The notes: generated by a model not told the origin, from the letters alone. 64,000 bases of DNA from Aptenodytes patagonicus (GCF_965638725.1 NC_134951.1:1674001-1738000), one strand, 5' to 3'; counted from the stretch's first letter, positions 10,389 through 33,581 are shown. Numbers and translations are program-made.

Positions 10389-10933
10389 TGTCCTGGTTTC
10401 GGCAGGGATAGAGTTAATTTCTTTTCTAGTAGCTGGTACAGTGTTTTGGATTTAGGATGAGAACAAAGTTGATAACGCACCGATGTTTTAGTTGTTGCTA
10501 GGTAATGCTTACACTAGCCAAGGACTTTTCAGCTTCCCATGTTCTACCGACTGAGAAGGCTGAAGGTGCACAAGAAGCTGGGAGGGGGCACAGCCAAACT
10601 GGCCAAAGGGACATTCCATACCATGGGACGTCATGCTCAGTACATAAACTGGGGAAAGCTGGCCGGGGGGGCCGCTGCTCGGGGACTGGCTGGGCATCGC
10701 TCGGCGGGTGGTGAGCAATTGTACTGTGCATCACTTGCTTTGTGTATTATTATTATTATTATCATATTATTATTATCATCATTTTATTTCAATTATTAAA
10801 CTGTTTTTATCTCAACCCACGAGTTTTTCTAACTTGTGCTCTTCCAATTCTCTCCCCCATCCCACCGGGTGGGGGGGGGAGTGAGCGAGCGGCTGCGTGG
10901 TGCTTAGTTGCCGACTGAAGTTAAACCACGACA
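10389..10933 (+). repeat. 3' LTR of the ERVL-type element
   Basis: 545 bp, same ends and length as the left LTR, with about nine single-base differences clustered partly near 10499-10507. It is followed directly by the right copy of the ATCCC target duplication (10934-10938) and resumed CR1 coding sequence. Confidence 0.92.
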
Positions 10934-12203
10934 ATCCCCCAGCCTGGATTGATACCGGGGATTGCCCCGACCCAGGGGCAGGACCTTGCACTTGGCCTTG
11001 TTGAACCTCATGAGGTTCACAGGGGCCCACTTCTCCAGCTTGTCCAGGTCCCTCTGGATGGCATCCCGTCCCTCTAGCGAATCAACTGCACCACGCAGCT
11101 TGGTGTTATCTGCAAGCTTGCTGAGGGTGTTCCCTCAGCAACTCAATCCCACTGCTTATGTCATTGATGAAGATATCAAACAATACTGGTCCCAGTACGG
11201 ACCCAGGAGGAACACCACTTGTCACTGATCTCCATTTGGACATAGAGCCATTGATCGCAACTCTTTGGATGCGGCCGTCCAGCCAATTCCTTATCCACCG
11301 AATAGTCCATCCATCAAACCCATATCTCTCCAATTTAGAGACAAGGATGTTCTGTGGGACCATGTCAAAGGCCTTGCAGAAGTCAAGAAATGACATGAGT
11401 TGCTCTTCCCTTATCCACCAACGCAATCACTCCATCATAAAAGGCCACCAGATTAGTCAGCCACAATTTGCCCTTGGCGAAGCCATGTTGGCTGTCTCTA
11501 ATCAACTCCCTGTCTTCCAAAAGCCTTGACATGTTTTCCAGGAGGATCTGTTCCATGATCCGACAGGGCACAGAGGTGACGCTGACCGTTTGGTAGTTCC
11601 CAGGGTCCTCCCTTTTCACTGGGGACTTCACCTGACTGCCAGGACTTTTCAAAGACGATGGAACGTGGCTTAGCGACTACATCTGCAGTTCCCTCAGCAC
11701 CCGGGGGTGCATGTCTTCAGGTCCCACAGACTGGTGTATATTCAGGTTCCTCAGATGGTCTCAAACCTGATATTCTCCAATGATGCGTAGGACTTCATTC
11801 CTCCAGTCACTGCCTTGAGATTCAGGGAATTGAGAGATGTGGGAAGACCAATTGCTATTGAAAACTGAGGCAAAAACATTGTGGAGGATCTCAGCCTGCT
11901 GCAAGTCAGTTGTCACCAGATCCCCTTTCTCATTTATTGTAGGGGGGGTACCACTTCTTTTGTCTTCATTTTCTAACTGACATACTTATAGAAGCCCATC
12001 TTATTATTCTTCACATCCCTTGCCAAATTTAGCTCCAGCTGTGCCTTAGCCTTCCTGATCCCATCCCCACACTCCCGGGCAGTATCCCCATATATTTACC
12101 ACAATGTGTGTCCCAGATTCCACTGCCTATGCGTTTTTTGACAAGGAGGTCCCTACTCAGCCATGTTGGTCTACTACCTTCCTTGCCTGACGCATTGCAT
12201 ACG
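10934..12203 (-). mobile_element. CR1 LINE, 5' part (right of the ERVL insertion)
   Basis: Continues the CR1 copy at 2905-3500. On the minus strand it shows, in order, an endonuclease-RT linker (about 11650-12200) with KSMGPDEMHPRVLRELAD-like codons, then the RT core: [56 protein letters not shown] and a NPRYQ end that abuts the ERVL insertion. Frame changes and stops are scattered through it, so it is a dead copy. The 5' end is truncated, as is usual for CR1. Confidence 0.9.
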
Positions 12204-12204
12204 G

Positions 12205-12376
12205 CAATCGTTAGTTCTCATAGAACCATGCCATCACAGAATGGTTTGGGTTAGAAGGGACTTTTGAAGATCGTCTAATCCAACCCCCCTGCCATGCGCT
12301 GGGACATGATCCACTAGATCAGGTTGCTCAAAGCCTCGTCCAGCCTGACCTTGAACACTTCCAGGGATGGGGCATC
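12205..12376 (-). mobile_element. CR1 3' end fragment within the inverted block
   Basis: Minus-strand CR1 3' terminal sequence: codons for DAPSLEVFKVRLDEALSNL, then the 3' UTR up to a single ATTCTGTGAT-like tail unit. The same fragment recurs on the plus strand at about 39452-39620, 49172-49340, 53335-53505 and 63052-63220, so this CR1 was in place before the block was copied. Confidence 0.88.
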
Positions 12377-12845
12377 GTAAGGGACGAGGCCCAAGTGACT
12401 GTGCTGTGAGCCCAGACAATGCCCCGAGAGAAGGCTCCAGACGTCAGCCACGGGAAGGGGCCTGGTCTCACTTCCCTTGACTGACTGGTGTCTCAGCCAC
12501 TCCTGGAACCGGGGCGAGAGAAGATTCCAGAAGTCTTGGACTGGGGCCAATAAATAGGGGCGCATACGACCCACCTGGGGCACTCTCTACACCGAACACC
12601 CCCGTCGGCAGGTCCGACGCTGGATCCAGGGCTGGTGATCTCCCCATCTCTCTCTCCCCACCCCCCCACCCCCCGACTCTTTCTGTTCTCTTAAAGCTGC
12701 CAAGTAACACAAGGCCTACCTCAACTTCTCATACAGCCTAAAAGCGCAGAGCTTAGGTGGATGGAATTGTGAGAGGGTCAACGTTTACAGAATGTTTGGT
12801 CCATTAAAGTCGATGTTTATGTGCGGACCTTGAGTGTTATCTCAC
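12377..12845 (+). other. LTR-like sequence within the inverted block (candidate)
   Basis: Read on the plus strand it has a CCAATAAATAGGGG TATA-like box near 12546, a pyrimidine-rich stretch, and ATTAAA near 12804 followed by GT-rich sequence, an order typical of an LTR. The matching copies are on the minus strand at about 38.99-39.45, 48.71-49.17, 52.87-53.33 and 62.59-63.05 kb. No internal genes are seen. It may be an old solo LTR; I cannot name a family. Confidence 0.3.
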
Positions 12846-12899
12846 CTTAATCCACACCGAGGGGATTTGCGAATCTTGGTCACTCTCCCCTTCTCGGAG

Positions 12900-13076
12900 G
12901 TGGGACATGACAGGCAGTCCTGCTCCAAACTGCAAACCAAAGTGCGGAGGAGCGTCGGGGCCGAGCGGGGCTGGAGCTCAGCACCCAACGGCGCCGCGGA
13001 AGGGGACCAGACGCTGCCATTCCATCTCCAGTTGAAGGTCAACACGCTCTTTCACGCCACGGCAGTGGAAGCATAG
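12900..13076 (+). pseudogene. Gene X exon 5 end fragment (inverted block)
   Basis: Reads SCSKLQTKVRRSVGAERGW, then a GDQTLPFHLQLKVNTLF stretch and a stop. This is the diverged counterpart of the end of gene X exon 5 (for example 35974-36140 on the minus strand, which ends FKVDALFHAMAMEA). The exon's splice donor is not kept here. It is separated from the rest of gene X exon 5 and cannot be functional alone. Confidence 0.7.
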
Positions 13077-13577
13077 GGAGCACTGGCAAGAGAAGTCACC
13101 ATGACAGCTCCTAAGCGTGGATGGGAATTTCGCTGAGAAACCCTTGGGGCGAGTTGGCCTAACCTACTCCCCATCCTCGCCCCTCGGGTTTCGCTGCCTC
13201 CCTGCAGCCACACAAACACCCCAATGGGCTGTCCCAGGGCCCTGGCCAGGATCCCTGGTGCAACGGAGAGGACAAGAGACCACCACAGTGTCCCTGGCTG
13301 GTGAGAACCCATCAGCCTCTGGGGATGGGAGTGGGCAGCTGCTCCAGGGCCACCAGCAGGTCCCCCAGGCCCCACGGAGTGCCAGAGCAGCCCTGGTGCC
13401 ACCAGGACCAGGTAGCCATCACAGTGGCCCATCCTGGCCTAGGGGTGGAGGTGGGTGGCCCAGAGGAACCTTCCCTGCGCGCTCCCCCGCAGGCCCTGGG
13501 CTATGTCCTGGGGCGCCCTGGGTGCCCCCCAAACCCTGACACAGGGGCGCTCTGGGGCAGCTGCTCGCTAATGGCAG

Positions 13578-14330
13578 CTGGGCAAGAGTGTGAAAAACAC
13601 ATCAGAGATGGGAAGAAAAGCAAACAAGCAGGTAGGAGCGGGGTGCTTTGGCGTCACCCCAACCTCTCCTCCCCTCAGGGGATCTCGCCGGGTTTCTCGA
13701 CCTCCCCACTTGACCCCTTTGCACATCCCCTCATCATGCAGAACCTCAGGAGGAGATTCTGGCGCTCCCTGGGCAAGATGGAGGAGTGGCAGCTGACGGT
13801 GCTGTTCTTCACCTCAAGCCTGAGCATTTGGGGGCTCTGCGTGCTCGTGCTGCCCTGCATCCCCACCTTGTTGGCCATACTGGGTCTGGGCATCTGCATG
13901 ACCTGGTGCCCCAAAAGCAAGGCCAAGGTAGGTGTCCGTCTTGGCATCGCCCCAAACACTCCCTGGGCAGGGCTTAGCCCGGGGCAGAGCCCATCCCCGA
14001 GACGCTCGGGAGGGGCCCCATTTTGGGACGGAGCAGTGAAGAGTGGCCATTGCCCACCCAGCCAGGCCCCTGTTCTGCAGCCACCTCCGCCCAGGTGCCA
14101 GGCCTGGGGCCAGGGACACTCCTGTCCCTGTAACTCCAGTTACCCTTCCCAGGGGCCTGGTTTCCTGGGCAGGGGCCCTCCTGGCTGAGGGGAGACACCC
14201 CGCGCTAACCCGGGCCTTGCTTTCTGGGGGAAAGGAAGGGGACCAGACACTGCCATTCGATCTCTGGTTGAAGGTCAATGCGCTCTTCTACACCATGGCG
14301 ATGGAAGCATGGGGAGCACTGGGAGCAGAG
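13578..14330 (+). pseudogene. Gene X, inverted partial copy (exons 1-2 and an exon 5 end)
   Basis: Exon 1 equivalent 13578-13631 reads LGKSVKNTSEMGRKANKQ; the ATG is replaced by CTG at a junction where about 165 bp present in other copies are missing. Exon 2 equivalent 13742-13927 keeps AG and GT splice sites and encodes 62 residues with the double membrane segment (NLRRRFWRSLGK start), differing from the tandem copies at several residues. The start of the next block (to about 14225) then runs directly into a second exon 5 end fragment (GDQTLPFDLWLKVNALF, about 14237-14330). The middle of the gene is absent. Likely a relic; a short membrane peptide from an internal ATG cannot be excluded. Confidence 0.75.
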
Positions 14331-14335
14331 GGTGC

Positions 14336-14668
14336 CCCTCTGGCAATGCCACGCAAGGTAAGAGGTGGTTAGTGTGGGACAACCGGGGGTATCTGTGGAT
14401 GGGAGAGTCTGAGAACAGGCTGGAGGGGCCCTGGAGATGTTATTTAATTCATCAGCAGGACGGCCTTGAGCTGAGAAGCGTCTGGCCACAGCGCTTCACG
14501 CCCTCTCGCAGTGCTCCTCTCCCCTCGCTGCCCCAGAGTCCCCCCAGCAGCCCAGCCGGACCTCTCTGGGGCGGCTCAGTCCTACGCCACACGGACACGG
14601 GGCAGAGAGCTTTCCCTGGTGACCGACAGCCTTCCCTGCAGCCCCTGACGGGCCAAACCACAACTCAC
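14336..14668. other. Unassigned spacer between the inverted block and DRC1
   Basis: Non-repetitive sequence with no exon I can recognise on either strand. It marks where DRC1 stops being recognisable and should contain the breakpoint of the inverted block, if the gene was cut by it. Confidence 0.5.
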
Positions 14669-27016
<12,348 letters not shown>

Positions 27017-27260
27017 GCGGCCCCGTCCCGCCCGGAGAGGCAGCTACCGCGCATGCGCGCCGCGGCTGGAGCGTCCCGGCGTCGCCTAGCAACGCCAACA
27101 CAGCGCATGCGCATCGCCCCCTCCCCCGCGGCTCCGCGGCTCCGCGGCTCCGCGGCTCCGCGTCGCCCAGCAACGGCACGACCGCGCGTGCGCGCTGCCC
27201 CTTCCCGCTCCCGAGCGGCGCGCGCCACAGGGCGGCCGTTGGTGCGCGCGCGCGCGCGGG
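27017..27260 (-). promoter_or_regulatory. DRC1 CpG-island promoter with two X-box motifs and NRF1-type sites
   Basis: Two perfect RFX X-box motifs (GTNRCC-N-RGYAAC): GTCGCCTAGCAAC at 27081-27093 and GTCGCCCAGCAAC at 27162-27174. RFX factors drive ciliary genes, which fits DRC1. Between and around them are NRF1-type palindromes GCGCATGCGC at 27049-27058 and 27103-27112, and GCGCGTGCGC at 27184-27193. An eight-base GGCTCCGC repeat (four units, about 27130-27161) separates the X-boxes. There is no TATA box; the island probably works in both directions. Confidence 0.8.
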
Positions 27261-27917
27261 GCGTCCGGCGCCCTGAGGCGGGGGCGGCCGCGGGCCTGGC
27301 GCTGAGGGGAAAGAGCGAAAAAGGGGGGTCAAGGGCGACTTATTGGTGCTGAAAAACGGCGCCGGGGGCACTGTGAGATATTGCTGGGGTCCCGCGTCCT
27401 CTGCGCCGCACTGCTGGTGCTGGCTGGGCCTCCTCTTCTGCATTCCTCCTGTGTGGGTCCCATTCGTGGCTTTAGTCCCGGAGAAATGGGGCTGGAGGAT
27501 GGCGTCGATCCCGAGGCTGTGCATCCCTCACCGGGGCTGGTAGAGGTGCCCAGCTGGCCACCGCGGGGCACCCAGGCTGGGGGTCTCGGAGCCCTTTGCC
27601 CACTGGGGCCATGGCGGGTGCCCTCCCAGGGAGCTCAGCCTCAGGGGAAGGGGAGCGAGAGCTGGGGCTGGAGCCGTGGGAGCGCTCCCGAAAGGCTCGT
27701 TGGAGGGACGTTCAGAAACAAGGATGAAGCAGGGACCTGGGATGGAGCAGCTGGGGACATGCCAGCCCCCCCAGGGTGGGGACGAGGCACAGAGTGGCCC
27801 CAGTGCCTGTACCCACTGCCAGCACTGTCCCTGACACTCTCGTAGCCCTGGAGGTCACTGCCCCCCGTTCATGCAATAACTGAAGAGCTCTTGGGGATGT
27901 TTTAAGGATGCTACTGT

Positions 27918-27923
27918 TTTATT
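27918..27923 (-). terminator. Polyadenylation signal of gene X, unit 1
   Basis: AATAAA on the minus strand, about 205 bases beyond the gene X stop at 28129-28131. The same signal ends gene X in the other units, at 34466-34471, 44182-44187 and 58060-58065, about 470 bases after the stop. The shorter distance here reflects a 330-bp deletion. Confidence 0.7.
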
Positions 27924-28128
27924 CTGATACAGGCTTAGTTTTGCCGCCGAGTTCTCCGCCAAGGTTCTCCGCCCCCGGGCTGTCCTTGTCGGGGGGGTCT
28001 GATGTAGTCCAGCAGCTCATGGACCTCCTCGAGTGTCTGTCTGGCCCCAAAACAGACACGTCTCCACATGCACGGTGCAGTTGATGGGGGGGCAGGGCTG
28101 GCAGGACCTCTCCGGATATTTGTGCAGC

Positions 28129-31100
28129 TCATGGGGCAGCCACCAGCGGGACTGAGGGCTGCTTCTGAGCAGGGAATCCCCAGTCACCTCTCTCAGTCAT
28201 CTGCAGGCTGCGAGGGGCCGGGCGCCTTCCAGCCCGAGGAGAAAAGGGCCAGCCCAGGCCAGGGGCCGAGGACAGAGAGGGGCGCTGGGGCCACCAGTGG
28301 GCTCTGTGGGAGGGGGTACGGTGGGTGTCAGCAGAAGGCATTGCCCTGAAAGCTGCCATCCCTGCAGGGGTTTGCCATGGCCCTCCGCAAGCCATCCCCC
28401 CCCTTCCCCAGCCCCCCCAACCCCATCCCTTCCTCGGCTTCCTCAGGGCATCAGGGCTGACCCCGGCTCTGCGCCACATCCTGCTCTCGCCCACCCGCAG
28501 CCTCCCCAGGGCGACGGGGCAGGGGGACCCACGAGTTGGCCGCCCCCCCTGCAGGGAAGGGCTCTCCTTACCCTGCCTGCAGGCTCTCTGCAGACCACTC
28601 CACGCCTTCCCAGGGGATGGAGGCTCCTGAGGGAGGAGGCAGAGGGAGAGTGAGCAAGGGCAGCCGTCGCGGGGGCTCCCAGCTGCAATGGCGTCTCTTG
28701 GCCGGGAGCCGCTGCGGAGCTCTGGGATGGGGCTGCTCACCTATCGGGTCCTTCCTCCTGCTTCTCCTAGAGCTCTTCCCCGCGGAGGTCCCCTGCCCCC
28801 AGAAAGCAAGGCCCGGGTTATCGCGGGGTGTCTCCCCTCAGCCAGGAGGGCCCCTGCCCAGGAAAAAGCAGGACTGTGGGGCTGCTTCTGAGCTGGGAAG
28901 CCCCAGTCACCTCTCTCAGTCATCTGCAGGCTGCGCGGGGGGGGCTGCCCAGCGGGTAGTCTCTTCTTGGCCACCCTAGAAAAGAGAAGGGACGTGAGGA
29001 GGAACCCCTGGGCTCCATTTGTCCCCAGGCAGGAAGCCCCGGGGCAGGGAGGCCCCGCAGAGGCCCAGGCTGGAGGCAGAGGTGGCTCCTGGGGTCCAAA
29101 CGGGGGCTCTGAGCGAAGGGGCTACGGGGGGTGTGAGCGGCGGGCATCGGGCATCTCCTGGGCATCCCTGGCATTTCATTTCCCCTTGCCCTCCGCAAGC
29201 CCCGCAGGACACACCACCTCCCCTGGCCTCTTCCACCCATCAGGGTCCTGCGCCTCTCGCTGGCTCTGTGCCGGATCCTGCCTCTCCGCGTGCTGTCCCT
29301 CCCAGCAGTCCCCGTGTGTGCACAGATGTGCACCGGGAAGTTAGCCGGGGCACTTCTTCCCCCCCCGCCCCAGGATCCCCACAGGCCCCGAGTGCCGATC
29401 CCCAGGAGAGCCCAGGAGGGCCCCCTTGCTGGTGGAGGGCGGTGGGGGAGGGAAATGGGGGTGCCTCTCCTAACCGCCGTGACCATCCTCCAAAAAAACC
29501 GACACCCTCTGGCCCCAGGCAGAGGGGGAGCCGAGCAGGTTGATGGGCAGCTGGCTCGGTGCACACAGAAACCATGTGGCTATCTGCTGGAACATCGCCA
29601 CGGGGGCCAAAGGGACCACACCTCGCGGGGAGTCAACAATTTGGTGTCAGTTCCGCTCCTGTTTAACAGCCCATCCAAAGCAAAAATCAACGAGAGGCCG
29701 TCACGTCTCTCACCGTCATCCCAACACTCCCAGACCGCACTGTCTCGTCCTACAGAAACACCCCCTGAACAACACGGCTTCGACGGCTGCACAAGACAGC
29801 CCAGTCCCGTCCCCGCCCTCCCATGCTGTGCTCACCCTGCCCACGCTCCTCCCAGTCCCACCTTTTCCTGCCGGTGCTCCTTACGCCTCCATCGCCATGG
29901 CGTGGAAGAGCGCGTCGACCTTAAACCGGAGATGGAATGGCAGCGTCTGGTCCCCTTCCCCGGCGCCGCTGGGTGCCGAGCTCCAGCACGGCTTGGCCCT
30001 GACGCTCCTCCGCACGCGGGTCTTCAGTTTGGAGCAGGCCTGCCGGATGCGCTGCAGACTGAGCCCCTGCCCCAGGCCCTTGTACCCCACCCAGGGCAGG
30101 GGCTCCATCCCAACTCTCCGCAGACGGTCCAGGGCCTCACGGGAGGGGGGCTGTGCCCATGAGGGCAGGGGCCCCGTGGGGGCCAGGCTGGGGAGAGACT
30201 CCCCCTGCCCAGCTGGCTGCAGGTCTGCACTGCCGGCATCGCCGTATTGTGTCCACGTCTGCCTTGCAGGAGGAGCCCTTGCGTCCTGCCTGGCCGGTCT
30301 CATGGGTCCCTTCGGTGTTCCCAGGGCCCTGAGGACGGGGAACAACGCCTGCAAGCTCTCGCTGTTCCCAGAGCTCCCGGGCAGAGGCGCGTTGCACTCC
30401 TCGCAGCATCTCTCAGGGGCTATTTCGGGGAGCCGCTGGGTTATCTCCCACACGTAGAGCGGCTCCCCGCCGATGGCCAGCTCAAAGCCCAGCCCCAGTT
30501 CCAGCTGCAGGTCCTCCTCGTGCACCAGGAGGTCCACGCTGTAGAGGATGGCGGCCAGCACGGGCAGGTCCTGTTCTGCCGCGGTGGGCTCGCTGCGGTG
30601 CGGGCAGCTGCCCATGAGGCGTCGGCGGCACTGCAGGCAGACGAGGTATTCTTTCCTCACGGCTTTGCACGGGGTTGGAGCGCCGCTACCCTGAGCTGCC
30701 TTCAGCTCTCCCAGCAGGTCGAGGCAGATTTGGGTTATGTCCAGGGACTCCATCAGGGATCTGGCGAGCTCCTCCGTGTTGGTGATGGAAGGCTGGTTCC
30801 TGAGGAGCTCCGAGCTGGTGTCAGCACTGAAATGTCCACCTTGACCCATGTCTCCTGTCTCCCAGGGGAGCTCCCTTGCACAGGCTGCTTCCGCGCCGCA
30901 GTTGCTTCCCCACCATTCTCCTCCATGGGGCTTTCCCCACCTGTGGGGGGAAATCCCGGCTGGACTGTGGGGGCTGCTGTGGGACAGGACAGAGCCAGCA
31001 CCCTCTCTCTGGCTTCTCCCGACCGACTGGGTGATCTCCCAGCTGCCCACAGCCAGCCCTGCCAGCTCTGGGATGCTCTGGGTCAGGTGGGGTCTTGGGG

Positions 31101-31722
31101 ACATGGGGCAAGCCCAGCCCAGCAGGACGAGGCGCATAGCGAGGGGCCGGGCGCCTTCCAGCCCGAGGAGAAAAGGGCCAGCCCAGGCCAGGGGCCGAGG
31201 ACAGAGAGGGGCGCTGGGGCCACCGGTGGGCTCTGTGGGAGGGGGTACGGTGGGTGTCAGCAGAAGGCATTGCCCTGGAAAGCTGCCATCCCCGCAGGGG
31301 TTTGCCCTGGCCCTCCGCAAGCCATCCCCCCCCTTCCCCAGCCCCCCCAACCCCATCCCTTCCTCGGCTTCCTCAGGGCATCAGGGCTGACCCCGGCTCT
31401 GCGCCACATCCTGCTCTCGCCCACCCGCAGCCTCCCCAGGGCGACGGGGCAGAGGGACCCACGAGTTGGCCGCCCCCCCTGCAGGGAAGGGCTCTCCTTA
31501 CCCTGCCTGCAGGCTCTCTGCAGACCACTCCGCGCCTTCCCAGGGGATGGAGGCTCCTGAGGGAGGAGGCAGAGGGAGAGTGAGCAAGGGCAGCCGTCGT
31601 GGGGGCTCCCAGCTGCAATGGCGTCTCTCGGCCGGGAGCCGCTGCGGAGCTCTGGGATGGGGCTGCTCACCTATCGGGTCCTTCTTCCTCCTTCTCCTAG
31701 AGCTCTTCCCCGCGGAGGTCCC
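28129..31722 (-). pseudogene. Gene X copy 1, lacks the membrane-segment exons 1-2
   Basis: Exon equivalents in transcript order: exon 3 31671-31722, exon 4 31502-31556, exon 5 29885-30814, exon 6 28911-28975, and last exon 28129-28151 beyond an inserted extra block. All exons present keep their lengths, splice sites and phases. Exons 1 and 2, which carry the start codon and membrane segment, are absent; a second copy of exon 6 (31841-31905) and the DRC1 promoter copy of unit 2 lie upstream instead. It is either a truncated relic or is driven by that promoter (see findings). Gene X itself is not a family I recognise. Confidence 0.65.
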
Positions 31723-33426
31723 CTGCCCCCAGAAAGCAAGGCCCGGGTTAGCGCGGGGTGTCTCCCCTCAGCCAGGAGGGCCCCTGCCCAGGAAAGAGCA
31801 GGACTGTGGGGCTGCTTCTGAGCTGGGAAGCCCCAGTCACCTCTCTCAGTCATCTGCAGGCTGCGCGGGGGGGGCTGCCCAGCGGGTAGTCTCTTCTTGG
31901 CCACCCTAGAAAAGAGAAGGGACGTGAGGAGGAACCCCTGGGCTCCATTTGTCCCCAGGCAGGAAGCCCCGGGGCAGGGAGGCCCCGCAGAGGCCCAGGC
32001 TGGAGGCAGAGGTGGCTCCTGGGGTCCAAACGGGGGCTCTGAGCGAAGGGGCTACGGGGGGTGTGAGCGGCGGGCATCGGGCATCTCCTGGGCATCCCTG
32101 GCATTTCATTTCCCCTTGCCCTCCGCAAGCCCCGCAGGACACACCACCTCCCCTGGCCTCTTCCACCCATCAGGGTCCTGCGCCTCTCGCTGGCTCTGTG
32201 CCGGATCCTGCCTCTCCGCGTGCTGTCCCTCCCAGCAGTCCCCGTGTGTGCACAGATGTGCACCGGGAAGTTAGCCGGGGCACTTCTTCCCCCCCCGCCC
32301 CAGGATCCCCACAGGCCCCGAGTGCCGATCCCCAGGAGAGCCCAGGAGGGCCCCCTTGCTGGTGGAGGGCGGTGGGGGAGGGAAATGGGGGTGCCTCTCC
32401 TAACCGCCGTGACCATCCTCCAAGAAACGACACCCTCTGGGTGGGAGTGGATGTAACTGACCTAGGTACAGTTTGGTCCCGTGGTTTGGTAACAGGATCC
32501 ACAGGCACCTTGTTGTGGTTTACTCTCGGTTTGGAGAGGAGATGGTGGTTACCGCCACCGTTTTCCCCAGGCTGGGGGAAGACGGGACCCTGACCCAGCC
32601 CCAGCTCAGGAGAGGGTGGCAGGGCACTGCCACTTCACGGTCTGGTCCCACCCAGCCTTGAGGGGCCTCTGAGGCTTGGGAGAGGACCCCAGTTCAGTCC
32701 TGCTTTGGGGAAAGGTGTGCCCCATTGCCGGTGAGTCCCAGTTTTGGGAACAACATCGGCCTGATCCAGGAGGCCACTGGCCTGCTGCTGATTTTGTCCA
32801 GGGGGGCAGAGGGCCCATGGCAGGGCAATATCTTGGGGAAGGGGGTATCGCTGCCCCGGTGCTGGGCTGGGGACAGGACAGGGATGTCCTTGACTTTGGG
32901 CTGAGCAGGGATTGGGAGGGGTGGTCCCTGGCCACCTGCCATTTGGCAGGGAGTGGGGAGTGTCTCTGACAGGTTCAGGATTCAGGGTGGTCCCTGACCC
33001 AAGGCCAGTTTGGGGAGAGGCCCTGGGTCCCGTGAAGGCTGGCACGGCCGTGTCGGGTCCCTGCCCCCTGCCAGTTCGTGGTAGGGGTCCTGGCCCCAGC
33101 GCCGGTGTGGGGCAGGGGATGTTCTGAGCCCTGGGGAGGGTCTCTGAGCCTGTGCTGGTCCTGGGTGGGAGGTCAGGACTGGGTGCCAGTTTGGGGCGAG
33201 GGATCTGGAACTGGCACCGGTTTGGGGGTGGGGGCACCAACCCCAGTGCCAGTTTGGGGAAGAGGAGATCATCTGCGACCAGACAAGGGGTCTGGGGAGA
33301 AGGTGCAGGACTTGGTGCCGGTTTGGGGCAGGGCGGGGGCCTGGACCCGGCTCTGATTTAGGGGGAGCCGGCTGGGGGCGCAGCCCGCCGCAACCGGGGC
33401 GGGGGGGGACGAGCCCAGTTTCTCAC

Positions 33427-33581
33427 CGGCGCTTGGCATCGAGGCGGGCGGCGATGCGGCGGCGGCGGGCGGCGATGCGCTCCTCGGGGCCGGGGCCGGG
33501 GCCGGGGCCGGGGTCGCTGAGGGTCGGGGCCGGGGCCCGCCAGCCCGCCGCCGCCGCCGCCGCGCCCGCTCCCCGGCTCAT
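33427..33581 (-). other. DRC1 exon 1 and promoter, duplicated copy 2
   Basis: A 155-bp copy of DRC1 exon 1 with intact ATG and GT donor. It is 15 bp shorter than the exon at 26847-27016, lacking one repeat of the ARLDA codons; this shorter form agrees better with human DRC1. Both X-boxes are intact at 33646-33658 and 33727-33739. No DRC1 exon 2 follows it. Transcripts starting here would run into gene X copy 1. Confidence 0.85.

Larger units (their letters stand above)
3501..10933 (+). mobile_element. ERVL-type endogenous LTR element, looks whole
   Basis: A 7.4-kb fossil retroviral element with 545-bp LTRs that begin TG and end CA, a primer-binding site, a gag-like frame (4136-6745), a protease-RT-RNaseH-integrase frame (6800-9931) and no env-like frame. 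The LTR, which opens TGTCCTGGTTTCGGCAGGG, is of a kind I recognise from bird ERVL families. The two LTRs differ at roughly nine positions (about 1.6%), which suggests insertion a few million years ago at usual bird neutral rates. Gag and pol follow each other in the same frame, the order of elements that express pol by read-through. It inserted into a CR1 LINE. I see no evident break in the two long frames. Family placement is from memory of the LTR and pol style. Confidence 0.85.
12205..14335 (-). repeat. Inverted, diverged copy of amplified-block segments
   Basis: This stretch is the reverse complement of the material at about 37.88-39.62 kb (and the same segments at 47.6-49.3, 51.7-53.5 and 61.5-63.2 kb). 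It keeps their order: CR1 3' tail, LTR-like piece, gene X last-exon fragment, CA-rich spacer, gene X exons 1 and 2. Identity is lower than among the tandem units, with many substitutions plus deletions, so this copy separated earlier. It lies on the other side of DRC1 from the tandem array, in opposite orientation. Confidence 0.9.

Noticed and set aside
27212-27511. Plus-strand Arg/Ala-rich frames in the CpG island
   Set aside because: Low-complexity translation of CpG-rich promoter DNA, with no homology or splice support.
27540-27870. Plus-strand frame with a leader-like LLVLAGPPLLHSS start beside the promoter
   Set aside because: No ATG at its head and no recognisable protein after it; it is repeated only because the block is amplified. 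A non-coding divergent transcript is possible but not shown.
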